Source: CAYMUC01 sp964471865 (GTDB lineage Bacteria; Actinomycetota; Acidimicrobiia; Acidimicrobiales; Ilumatobacteraceae). From it: DNA of 14,587 nt. Positions 1 through 6,482 of the stretch are shown here, one piece after another (positions within the stretch are counted from its first letter, which is position 1; each line of letters begins with the position of its first letter). The position numbers were made by a program, and so were the translations under genes. The notes under the pieces are model-generated. The model was given only the letters and a program-made list of their open reading frames with translations. It had not been told where the DNA came from and did no database searches. The DNA lies in NCBI GenBank assembly GCA_964471865.1, contig CAYYHU010000043.1, positions 1-14,587 of the forward strand, in the 5' to 3' direction.

Positions 1-112
1 GAGGGGTCGCGTCGAGTGGTTCCGCCCCGCCCATCACGATCTTCACGCCCAACATCCCCAGCGTCTGACCGACGTCGTCCTATCCGCCCTCGACGAAGGA
101 TTCTGGCCATGA
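1..112 (+). CDS. C-terminal end of an upstream gene, probably alpha/beta hydrolase (partial)
   Basis: Reading from base 2, the frame is open to a TGA at 110-112 and encodes about 36 residues. The stretch HHDLHAQHP followed by a short amphipathic helix and ending DEGFWP resembles the end of alpha/beta hydrolases, where the catalytic His is followed by a D-L-H-x-Q-P type stretch before the last helix. The TGA overlaps the ATG of the next gene as ATGA (109-112), a spacing typical of translationally coupled genes, which supports this frame being real. Only the tail is visible, so the substrate and exact family cannot be given. It could also be an unrelated protein end. Confidence 0.5.
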   Translation, partial: RGRVEWFRPAHHDLHAQHPQRLTDVVLSALDEGFWP

Positions 113-1383
113 GTACTCCCCGCCGACCTCGTCTCGTGACCATCATGGGGTCCGGCGAGACCGCCCCCACCATGGTCAAAGTCCACCGATCGCTCATCGA
201 GCGACTTCGTGGCGCTGGTCCCGTCGAAGCGGTCGTGATCGACACGCCCTACGGGTTCCAGGAGAACGCGTCCGAACTCGCCACCCGCGCCCAGGACTAT
301 TTCGCGACCTCGGTGGGTCAGACCCTGACCGTGGCCGGCTTGACCCGGCTCGTGGACGCCGACCCCTTGACCGTCGAACAAGGCCTGGCACGTCTTCGCA
401 CCGCCCAGTACGTCTTTGCCGGTCCCGGAAGCCCCACCTATGCGCTGCGGCAGTGGGCGGGTTCACCGCTGGTGGATCTGCTCGCCGACAAGATGCGCAC
501 CGGAGGTGCGGTCACCTTCGCCTCGGCCGCCGCGTTGACCTTGGGTCGGTTCACGGTGCCGGTGTATGAGATCTACAAAGCCGGCGAGGAACCGACCTGG
601 CGTGAGGGTCTCGATCTGTTGTCGACCATCGGTCTCCATGTCGCGGTGATCCCGCATTACGACAATGCCGAAGGTGGTCATCACGACACACGGTTCTGCT
701 ACCTCGGGGAGCGTCGCCTCGCTCGGCTCGAGACCGAACTCGACGACGATGTCCATGTGCTCGGGATCGACGAACACACCGGGGTGGTGCTCGATCTCGA
801 CGCCGATACCGCAACGGTGGTCGGCAACGGGCGTCTCACCGTGCGGGTGAAGGGGCACTCGATCGAATATCTGAGCGGCACCACGATTCCCATCGATCGC
901 CTTCGTCAGCCCGAGCGGGGGGCCGGTGTCGTATCGGAACCGGTGGTGCTCGAGAGCCCGGTCGAGACCGAATCCGGTGAGGGGGGTGCGGTCTCGCTCG
1001 GTGACGACCGTCGTCGTCTCGAAGCCGACTTCGACGATGCACTCGGTCGCCGCGATGCCGCCGCCGCGGTGCGCGCCGTACTCGAACTCGACGCAGCGAT
1101 CCTCGCCTGGTCCGCCGACACCCTCCAAAGCGACGAGACGGATCGGGCGCGCAGCTCTCTACGCACGATGATCGTGCGTCTCGGCGAGGCGGCCACGAGC
1201 GGGCTTCGGGATCCCGCCGAGGTGTTGGGGCCCCTCGTGGAGGTGGCACTCGACATTCGCCGACGGGCTCGCGAGGAGAAGCGATACGACTGGTCCGACA
1301 TCATCCGCGACGGTCTCGCCGCAGCCGGAGTAGAGGTGCGCGACACCCGCGATGGTGTCGACTGGGAGCTCACCGCCTCGTAG
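109..1383 (+). CDS. S51 peptidase/cyanophycinase-like protein with a CysS-like C-terminal tail
   Basis: This 424-residue protein starts at ATG 109, with GAAGGA 8 bases upstream and an ATGA overlap with the preceding frame. The frame is open further upstream to a GTG at 16, but that would need a 31-residue Arg/Pro-rich extension. Residues 9-265 look like the class I amidotransferase fold of peptidase S51/cyanophycinases: VTIMGSGE near the start, AGPGSPTYALR (104-114), a nucleophile-elbow-like FASAAAL with Ser139, IPHYDN with His183, a following R-rich RLARLE segment, and LGIDEHTGVVL (218-228). The elbow lacks the usual G-x-S-A-G glycines, so peptidase activity is uncertain. After a linker of about 40 residues, positions 304-424 form a helical domain ending in RDGLAAAGVEVRDTRDGVDW, very like the C-terminal end of cysteinyl-tRNA synthetase. 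The catalytic HIGH/KMSKS core of CysS is absent. The substrate is unknown. The gene ends 14 bp from the convergent znuB. Confidence 0.8.
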   Translation: MSTPRRPRLVTIMGSGETAPTMVKVHRSLIERLRGAGPVEAVVIDTPYGFQENASELATRAQDYFATSVGQTLTVAGLTRLVDADPLTVEQGLARLRTAQYVFAGPGSPTYALRQWAGSPLVDLLADKMRTGGAVTFASAAALTLGRFTVPVYEIYKAGEEPTWREGLDLLSTIGLHVAVIPHYDNAEGGHHDTRFCYLGERRLARLETELDDDVHVLGIDEHTGVVLDLDADTATVVGNGRLTVRVKGHSIEYLSGTTIPIDRLRQPERGAGVVSEPVVLESPVETESGEGGAVSLGDDRRRLEADFDDALGRRDAAAAVRAVLELDAAILAWSADTLQSDETDRARSSLRTMIVRLGEAATSGLRDPAEVLGPLVEVALDIRRRAREEKRYDWSDIIRDGLAAAGVEVRDTRDGVDWELTAS

Positions 1384-1397
1384 GGCGCGCCCGCCTC

Positions 1398-2270
1398 TCA
1401 GTGGTGTGCGAGCGCCGCGAGGCGTTGGCGGCGGCGAACCCCGGTGGAGCCATACAGCACGACGAAGACCGCCGTGCCCACCAAGATGATCACGGCTCCG
1501 CTGGGTACATCGGCGAACCAACTCGCGTACATGCCCACTCCGCCGAACGCGGCACCCATGATCGGGGAGACGATGAGCATGCGGCGGAAGCTGTTGGTGA
1601 TCATGCGCGCCGAGACCGCCGGCAGCACGAGCAGCGCCGAGATCAACAGCACTCCCACCACGCGAACGGTCACGAGAATCGTCGCGGAGAGCATCGCCAT
1701 CAGAGCCCCTTCGACGACTCCGACCCGTACTCCACTCACCGCTGCCACCTCGGGATCGAAGGTGGTGAACAGCAACTTCCCATACATGATGACCACGACG
1801 GCGACCACGGCGATCGCCACGAGGCTGACCGCGATCACATCGGAATCGAAAACTCCCAGCACATTGCCGAACAGCACGGCCTCGATGGAGCGCTTGGCCT
1901 GACCGAAGCGGGCCTGTAACGCCAGTCCGAGGGCGAACGACGCGGTGGTGACCACGCCGATCGCGGCGTCGGCTCCGATGATGCGTCGTCGCGCCACCCA
2001 GCCGATGACGAGCCCGGATGCGAAACCCCACAGACCCGCACCGATGAAGAACCCGATACCGGTCACCGCCGCGACCGCGGCACCACCGAACACGGCATGG
2101 CTGAGACCGTGACCGATGTAGCTCATGTTGCGCAGCACCACGAAGACACCGACTAGTCCGCACAGCGCGCCGGCGAGTACCGCCACGAGGAGTCCGCGTC
2201 GAAAGAACTCGTAGTCGAAGGGTTCGAAGAGATCGACGGCCACCGCCGCAGAGACGATGTGCGCGTTCAT
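1398..2270 (-). CDS. znuB: Zinc/manganese ABC transporter permease (ZnuB family)
   Basis: A 290-residue, strongly hydrophobic protein with about eight predicted membrane segments, matching the ABC-3 family of metal permeases. Family hallmarks include the N-terminal RRGLLVAVLAGALCGLVGVFVVLR, the following MSYIGHGLSHAVFGGAA stretch that contacts the ATPase, and the late VGVLLISALLVLPAVSAR segment. The ATG at 2270 is chosen because it overlaps the znuC stop as ATGA (2267-2270), giving translational coupling. The frame continues upstream to 2438, but that part is Arg-rich and lies inside znuC. The protein would form the inner-membrane channel for a divalent metal delivered by the lipoprotein encoded at 3141-4220. 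It is the last gene of the operon and ends 14 bp from the convergent gene. Confidence 0.93.
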   Translation of the reverse strand: MNAHIVSAAVAVDLFEPFDYEFFRRGLLVAVLAGALCGLVGVFVVLRNMSYIGHGLSHAVFGGAAVAAVTGIGFFIGAGLWGFASGLVIGWVARRRIIGADAAIGVVTTASFALGLALQARFGQAKRSIEAVLFGNVLGVFDSDVIAVSLVAIAVVAVVVIMYGKLLFTTFDPEVAAVSGVRVGVVEGALMAMLSATILVTVRVVGVLLISALLVLPAVSARMITNSFRRMLIVSPIMGAAFGGVGMYASWFADVPSGAVIILVGTAVFVVLYGSTGVRRRQRLAALAHH

Positions 2271-3076
2271 GCGCTGCGCATTCCCCGGCGACCGAGCGCG
2301 TGGGGGCTGCTCTCGAGCACCACGGGCATACCCCCGTGTTCGAGAACGTCCATCGGGGCGCCATAGGTGGCTTCGAGCACATCGGGGCGCAGCACCGTGA
2401 TCGGAGCCCCATCGGCCACCACTCGGCGGTTGAAACACAACAGTCGGGGCAGGTGAGCGGCGAGACCGTTGAGATCATGGGTGGTCAACACGATCGCGAT
2501 GCCGTCATCGTTGAGATCGCCCAGCACGTGAAGAACGTCGTGACGGGTCCGCACGTCCACCCCGGAGGTGGGTTCGTCGAGCACCAACACCTCGGGCCGG
2601 TCGATCAAAGCTCGCGCCAAGAACACACGCTGTTGCTGTCCGCCTGAAAGTTCACGGATGTGCCGGGACCCGAGTCCGTCCAGGCCGAGCCGCTCGAGCA
2701 CCTGATCGATCGCAGTGCGTTCGATGTCGTCTCGTCCCGGTCGCCATCGGCGGGCGCGTCGGCTCATCCCGACGACTTCGTCCACGGTGACGGGGAAGTT
2801 CCAGTCCACCGTTTCGACCTGAGGGACGTAGCCGGTGCGTAGACCGCTTCGGCGCCAGACGCTTCCCGACACCGGGTTCACCGAACCGAGCAGGGTCCGC
2901 AGCACGGTCGTCTTGCCGGATCCCGACGGTCCCACGAGACCGAGGAACTCGCCACGACGAACCTCGAAGGAGGTGTCCTCGACCACGGCGGGACCCCCAT
3001 AGGAGCAACTCACCGCATCGAAGCGCACCAAGAGGTCATCGGCACCACGTTCGGTGCTGGTCGCGCGGCGGGTCAC
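2267..3076 (-). CDS. znuC: Zinc/manganese ABC transporter ATP-binding protein (ZnuC family)
   Basis: A 269-residue ATPase with all ABC motifs: Walker A GPSGSGKT (49-56), Q-loop Gln86 in YVPQ, signature LSGGQQQR (143-150), Walker B LVLDEP (164-169) and H-loop His200 in TTHD. The segment YVPQVETVDWNFPVTVDEVV is characteristic of the metal-importer subfamily. The start is GTG 3076. No other start codon lies in frame nearby upstream, and AAGGA sits about 11 bases before it. The protein powers the ZnuB permease and sits between znuA (64 bp upstream) and znuB (4-bp overlap). The metal cannot be read from the ATPase; zinc is inferred from the binding protein. Confidence 0.94.
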   Translation of the reverse strand: MTRRATSTERGADDLLVRFDAVSCSYGGPAVVEDTSFEVRRGEFLGLVGPSGSGKTTVLRTLLGSVNPVSGSVWRRSGLRTGYVPQVETVDWNFPVTVDEVVGMSRRARRWRPGRDDIERTAIDQVLERLGLDGLGSRHIRELSGGQQQRVFLARALIDRPEVLVLDEPTSGVDVRTRHDVLHVLGDLNDDGIAIVLTTHDLNGLAAHLPRLLCFNRRVVADGAPITVLRPDVLEATYGAPMDVLEHGGMPVVLESSPHALGRRGMRSA

Positions 3077-3102
3077 CCGAGTCCGATCCTTCGCATCGCC
3101 AT

Positions 3103-3124
3103 GACCGTGAACGGTCGGCCGTTC
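3103..3124 (-). repeat. Overlapping small inverted repeats in the znuA-znuC spacer
   Basis: Two overlapping inverted repeats lie in the 64-bp spacer. The first is GACCGT/ACGGTC (3103-3108 and 3111-3116) around a 2-base centre. The second is GAACGG/CCGTTC (3109-3114 and 3119-3124) around the tetraloop TCGG. In the minus-strand transcript the second can fold as a 6-bp hairpin. There is no T-run, so it is not a clear terminator. It might affect the ratio of znuA to znuCB by mRNA stability, but that is speculative. Confidence 0.35.
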
Positions 3125-3140
3125 GTGGACCCCGAGATCG

Positions 3141-4220
3141 TCACTGCGGGTAGCTCGCGTTGTCGGTAACCACTGGGGTCACGTCGAGAGCGGCGAGAGC
3201 TGAAGCGTCGCCACCGAGGGCTTCGACCATCGTCACGAAGTTGAATCGCATCAAAGCGAGCCAGGAGTGATCCGGATCGCCCGGGGCGCCGGGCAGGTCG
3301 TCGTCGCGCAACACGTCGATATAGCGGACCCCGGTCTCGTCGCCGATCTGGGCGAGCACCGGAGACGGGAAGACCTCGGATCCAAAGATCGCCGGCACCT
3401 GGGTCTCGCGGATCTGCTCGATCAACTCGGCGACTTCACGAGCAGTCGGTTCGTCGAATGACGAGGGCTGGATCGCTCCCAAGACCGTCCATCCGTAGCG
3501 CTCGGCGAAATAGGCATACGCGTCGTGGTAGGTGACGAGCAACCGCTGATCCTCGGGAATCGTGGCCGTGGCGACACTCACCGCTTCGTCGAGAGCATCG
3601 ATCTGGGCCGAGAACGCGGCGGTGTTCGCCGCGTAGACCTCCGCGTTGGCTGGATCGAGTCGCGACAACACGTCGCGGGTGATCTCCGCGTACTCCTTGG
3701 CCATGGGCGGGTTGGTCCACAGATGCGGGTTCGGTTTGCCACCGTCTTCGGGGAAGGAGAAATCGAAGATCCAGTTCTCGCGCGGCAGGATCTCGGTTCC
3801 CAACTCGCACAACACGGCGCCCGAGGCGAGGTTCGCCAACGCCAGATCTTTGGTCGGCTCCTCGAGTACGAGACCATTGATGAACACCACATCGGAGTCG
3901 GCCAGCGTGGCCGCCAGGCTCGGCGGGGGTTCGAAGGTGTGGCTGTTGGTGCCCTCGGGCACGAGACCGGTCACGACGGTCGGGGCGTCGCCCACGACGT
4001 TGGCGACGATCGAGGTGATGGGGGCCACCGTCGCAGCGACCCGCAGGGGCCGACCCTCCACCGGTGCGCCGCTGTCGCATCCCACCACGGGGGCATCGGC
4101 AGAGTCAGTCGAGTCAGAGGAGTCGTCACCACAGGCGGCGAGGACCACAACAGCAGCGGCGCCGAGTCCGAGGAACCGGCGAATCGATGAACGGGGGGAA
4201 CGGTGAGACCTTCTGATCAC
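3141..4220 (-). CDS. znuA: Zinc-type ABC transporter substrate-binding lipoprotein (ZnuA family)
   Basis: A 359-residue cluster A-I solute-binding protein. The N-terminus has Arg residues, a hydrophobic stretch and a lipobox LAAC (27-30), so Cys30 is the predicted lipid anchor, followed by an Asp/Ser-rich spacer. The metal ligands are visible: His94 in NSHTFEPPP, His166 in NPHLW, His232 in TYHDAYAYFAERYG, and probably Asp302 in RYIDVL. A His at the third position is typical of zinc binders; manganese binders such as PsaA usually have Glu there. The His-rich loop found in many ZnuA proteins before the second ligand is missing (residues 148-165 have no His). The GTG at 4220 is the only good start, and a TANNNT box lies 6 bases upstream, suggesting a leaderless message. 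It is the first gene of the znuA-znuC-znuB operon. Confidence 0.93.
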   Translation of the reverse strand: MIRRSHRSPRSSIRRFLGLGAAAVVVLAACGDDSSDSTDSADAPVVGCDSGAPVEGRPLRVAATVAPITSIVANVVGDAPTVVTGLVPEGTNSHTFEPPPSLAATLADSDVVFINGLVLEEPTKDLALANLASGAVLCELGTEILPRENWIFDFSFPEDGGKPNPHLWTNPPMAKEYAEITRDVLSRLDPANAEVYAANTAAFSAQIDALDEAVSVATATIPEDQRLLVTYHDAYAYFAERYGWTVLGAIQPSSFDEPTAREVAELIEQIRETQVPAIFGSEVFPSPVLAQIGDETGVRYIDVLRDDDLPGAPGDPDHSWLALMRFNFVTMVEALGGDASALAALDVTPVVTDNASYPQ

Positions 4221-4226
4221 CTCTCT

Positions 4227-4232
4227 AACGTA
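4227..4232 (-). promoter_or_regulatory. Candidate -10 box for a leaderless znuA transcript
   Basis: On the minus strand, TACGTT (TANNNT pattern) is followed by six bases and then the GTG start of znuA, so the start codon would coincide with transcription start. No convincing -35 box is visible. No Zur-like ATGATTTTCAT-type palindrome is seen between here and the upstream gene at 4294. Confidence 0.4.
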
Positions 4233-4262
4233 ACGCCGAAAAACGGGCCCTATGTCTCTGAG

Positions 4263-4287
4263 CGCCCCGGTCCCATGTCACGGGGCG
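4263..4287 (-). terminator. Hairpin after the EEP gene, possible weak terminator
   Basis: A perfect 7-bp GC-rich inverted repeat, CGCCCCG (4263-4269) and CGGGGCG (4281-4287), with an 11-base loop lies just after the stop codon at 4294 on the minus strand. A T-tract (GTTTTT) follows only about 18 bases later, too far for a classical intrinsic terminator. It may separate the EEP gene from the znu operon. Confidence 0.35.
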
Positions 4288-4293
4288 GACAGA

Positions 4294-5145
4294 TCACGTC
4301 GATGGGAGCCGTTCGGGGGTGGCCAGATCCGCCACGACACCGGCGTGATCACTCGCCCAAACCGATTCCGATCCCAGAGTGACGGGTTCGGTTCCTGTCA
4401 GCCAGGTGCGGATCGGATTGCCGCAGGGTCGCGGTCGGGGCCACGAGACCATGAGATAGTCGACGCGCCGGTTCGGCCAAGTCGAGTTGGTCACATGGGG
4501 GTTCTCACGTCGCCAGGTGTATCCGGGTCCGTCTCCGGCCACCTCCCACACATCGGTCATCACGATGCCGCCCGGACCTCCCGATGAGCGTCCCGTGAGG
4601 ATGCGGATCTCATCGGAATCCGGCACGGCGTTGGCATCGGCCCCCACGATCAGTGGGAGGTCGCTGTCGGCATCGCCGCGGTGCGCGAGTGCATGTTCGA
4701 GGACCAGTCGCACTTGGATCTGGCGGGCGGCGGAATCGTCGAAACGATGATCGAGATGGGTCGTCATGACCGGCCAGGAACCCCACGGGGTGTCGGCGCG
4801 TGCGACGAGAACCCGCCGATGCGGCGGGATGTGGTCGTCGCGGGGCAGGGTCTGATCGGCCACGGTCGTGAGCGGCCAGCGACTCAGGATCGCGTTGGAA
4901 AACGCTCGTTCACCGAACCACAAGGGATCGTTGACCGCGACATGCATTCCAAGACGGCGCGCCAGGTGCTCCGCTTGGATCTCGGGATCTGCGAACTCGT
5001 CGTCACCTCGGGGTTCACGCCATGCCCAGGTCTCTTGAAGACAGATCACATCGGGCTGTTCACGTTCGAGAGTCGCCACGATCGCGTCCTCTCGTCGGCG
5101 CCAGTTCCCGAACCGCCACCACAGATTCCACGTCATCACCCTCAT
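4294..5145 (-). CDS. Endonuclease/exonuclease/phosphatase (EEP) family hydrolase
   Basis: A 283-residue protein of the EEP (DNase I-like) metal-dependent phosphoesterase fold. Its motifs occur in family order: TWNLWW with Asn7, CLQETW with metal ligand Glu38, TTHLDH with His130, GADANAVPDSDE with Asp170 and Asn172, RRVDYLMVS with Asp229, and SDHAGVVADL with Asp266-His267. All catalytic positions look intact, so it should be an active hydrolase. No signal peptide or membrane segment is seen, so it is probably cytosolic. The start at ATG 5145 gives the usual family N-terminus MRVMTWNL; the frame is open far upstream but runs across the divergent gene. The substrate (DNA, phospholipid, inositol phosphate or another phosphodiester) cannot be inferred. 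It is divergent from the HNH nuclease gene, 92 bp away, and upstream of znuA on the same strand. Confidence 0.88.
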   Translation of the reverse strand: MRVMTWNLWWRFGNWRRREDAIVATLEREQPDVICLQETWAWREPRGDDEFADPEIQAEHLARRLGMHVAVNDPLWFGERAFSNAILSRWPLTTVADQTLPRDDHIPPHRRVLVARADTPWGSWPVMTTHLDHRFDDSAARQIQVRLVLEHALAHRGDADSDLPLIVGADANAVPDSDEIRILTGRSSGGPGGIVMTDVWEVAGDGPGYTWRRENPHVTNSTWPNRRVDYLMVSWPRPRPCGNPIRTWLTGTEPVTLGSESVWASDHAGVVADLATPERLPST

Positions 5146-5201
5146 CGTCACCCACCCAGGCTTCCACACCCGATGCCGGTCCCGTCGATCCCGACAGGGG
5201 T

Positions 5202-5228
5202 TTGACCCGAGGATGGGATGGATAGCGT
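5202..5228 (+). promoter_or_regulatory. Candidate promoter of the HNH nuclease gene
   Basis: TTGACC (5202-5207) and TAGCGT (5223-5228) are separated by 15 bases, and the GTG start lies 9 bases after the second box. The -35 match is good and the spacer is slightly short. Transcription would start almost at the GTG, consistent with a leaderless message. No Shine-Dalgarno sequence is seen. Confidence 0.4.
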
Positions 5229-5237
5229 GAACCGTCA

Positions 5238-6419
5238 GTGAGGGTGCTGACACGTCTGCGAGCCCAGTGGCGGTGGTGGCTGGTGGCAGCGGTAGCCGTC
5301 GTGGTGGTGAGCGCTGTCGGGGCTTCGAGCTTCGACGACACCGCCACGCTCGGTCCTGCGGGTGCCGCCGAGGAACCGAGCGCGAGCCGGGACGATGCCG
5401 GGCAGAACCTGGCGGCGGCACCAGGTGGGCTTGGGTCTCGAGATCTCGACGATGCGGACTCGACCGCAGTGGAGACTGCCGAATCTGTGAGTTCGTCGAT
5501 CGACATGCCGAGTACGAACGAGGCGGCGAGTCGGCCAGCAGGGGAGTCCGGCGACATCGCTCGCCGCACCGGCGCCGCAACTCGTGCGGATCCGTCGACA
5601 TCTGATGTCGCTGGATCCGAGGGCGACCTCGAGGCTCCAGCCGATCTCGTCGCCCCGTCGACGAACGCGACCGGTCCCACCGGAGATGATCTGCCCTTGC
5701 CATCGGCGACCTCGCCGGCCGGGTCGCCCTCGTTTCGGGTACCGACCCCGGTGACGTCGCCGAGCGCGAGTCTTCCCGAGATCCCATCGGTGATCACATC
5801 GCCCCAGTCCACGGCCCCGTCTCCGGCGACCCCGAGCGTTCTCGTCGAGTCGCTCACGCTTCGATCCGAGGCGTCCCGTACCGGATATGCACGCCAGCTC
5901 TTCCCGCATTGGATCGACCTCGACGGCAACGGGTGCGACGCTCGCCAAGACACCCTCGGATCCCAAATCCTCGGATTTCCTCAACGGGATCTCTTCGATG
6001 CGTGTGTGATCGTCGAAGGGGACTGGTGGTCGATCTACGACGACGTCTACCACGCCGGTTCGCCATCCGAACTCGACGTCGATCATGTCGTCGCGCTCGC
6101 AGAGGCCTGGGACTCGGGGGCCTGGGCCTGGAGTGAGGCTCGTCGAGCGGCCTTCGCGAACGACCCTCGAAATCTCGTTGCGGTCACCGCCTCGTCGAAT
6201 CGTTCCAAGAGTGATCGTGACGTCGGAGAGTGGCGNNNNNNNNNNNNNNNNNNNNNNNNNNNNNNNNNNNNNNNNNNNNNNNNNNNNNNNNNNNNNNNNN
6301 NNNNNNNNNNNNNNNNNNNNNNNNNNNNNNNNNNNGAGGATCTCGTACGGGTGTCGGGAATCGGATCGTCACGCCTCGCTGACATCCTCGCTCAGGGCTT
6401 GGCCTGTGTGGGGTCCTGA
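5238..6419 (+). CDS. Predicted exported/membrane-anchored HNH (DUF1524-type) nuclease with C-terminal HhH, interrupted by an assembly gap
   Basis: The N-terminus (residues 1-32) has several Arg residues and a hydrophobic stretch WWLVAAVAVVVVSAVGA, a signal peptide or single membrane anchor. Residues 33-210 are a Ser/Thr/Pro/Asp-rich low-complexity linker. Residues 214-332 match the HNH nuclease domain of the GmrSD/DUF1524 group common in secreted actinobacterial proteins: LFPHWIDLDGNGCDARQ, then ELDVDHVVALAEAWDSGA with Asp282-His283, then RNLVAVTASSNRSKSDRD with the conserved Asn and Lys residues. A run of 100 N (6236-6335) follows. After it, VSGIGSSRLADILAQGLACV is a helix-hairpin-helix (ComEA-like) DNA-binding motif and the stop is at 6417-6419. 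The frame happens to hold across the 100 N, but the true missing length is unknown. The role is probably degradation or uptake of extracellular DNA, by inference. The start is GTG 5238. Confidence 0.8.
   Translation: MRVLTRLRAQWRWWLVAAVAVVVVSAVGASSFDDTATLGPAGAAEEPSASRDDAGQNLAAAPGGLGSRDLDDADSTAVETAESVSSSIDMPSTNEAASRPAGESGDIARRTGAATRADPSTSDVAGSEGDLEAPADLVAPSTNATGPTGDDLPLPSATSPAGSPSFRVPTPVTSPSASLPEIPSVITSPQSTAPSPATPSVLVESLTLRSEASRTGYARQLFPHWIDLDGNGCDARQDTLGSQILGFPQRDLFDACVIVEGDWWSIYDDVYHAGSPSELDVDHVVALAEAWDSGAWAWSEARRAAFANDPRNLVAVTASSNRSKSDRDVGEWXXXXXXXXXXXXXXXXXXXXXXXXXXXXXXXXXXEDLVRVSGIGSSRLADILAQGLACVGS
6236..6335. other. Assembly gap of 100 N
   Basis: Exactly 100 undetermined bases lie inside the HNH nuclease gene. 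A round 100 is the usual placeholder for a scaffold gap of unknown size, so coordinates and the reading frame across it are not reliable. The rest of the HNH domain, plus a linker before the HhH motif, is expected here. Confidence 0.99.
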
Positions 6420-6469
6420 ACGCGGCCCGCGTCGCGCACCGTCACCCTGGCGCCCTCGCCGGCGATGCG

Positions 6470-6475
6470 TAGGCT
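6470..6475 (+). promoter_or_regulatory. Candidate -10 box for a leaderless HAD-nucleotidase transcript
   Basis: TAGGCT (TANNNT) ends 7 bases before GTG 6483, placing the predicted transcription start at or next to that codon. This is the main reason for preferring GTG 6483 over ATG 6465, which lies upstream of the box. No clear -35 box is seen. Confidence 0.4.
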
Positions 6476-6482
6476 CGCTCGC

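Noticed and set aside
16..108. GTG 16 as the start of the S51-like gene
   Set aside because: It would add 31 Arg/Pro-rich residues without family resemblance, while ATG 109 has a ribosome site and overlaps the stop of a plausible upstream gene in another frame.
463..1128. 221-codon minus-strand frame opposite the S51-like gene
   Set aside because: It mirrors the coding strand, has no motif, and conflicts with the clearly conserved + strand protein.
5060..5953. 297-codon minus-strand frame opposite the HNH gene
   Set aside because: Low-complexity Ser/Ala/Arg composition that shadows the linker of the HNH protein; it also crosses into the EEP gene.
6420..6432. ACGCG-GCC-CGCGT inverted repeat right after the HNH stop as a terminator
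   Set aside because: Only 5 bp with a 3-base loop and no T-run.
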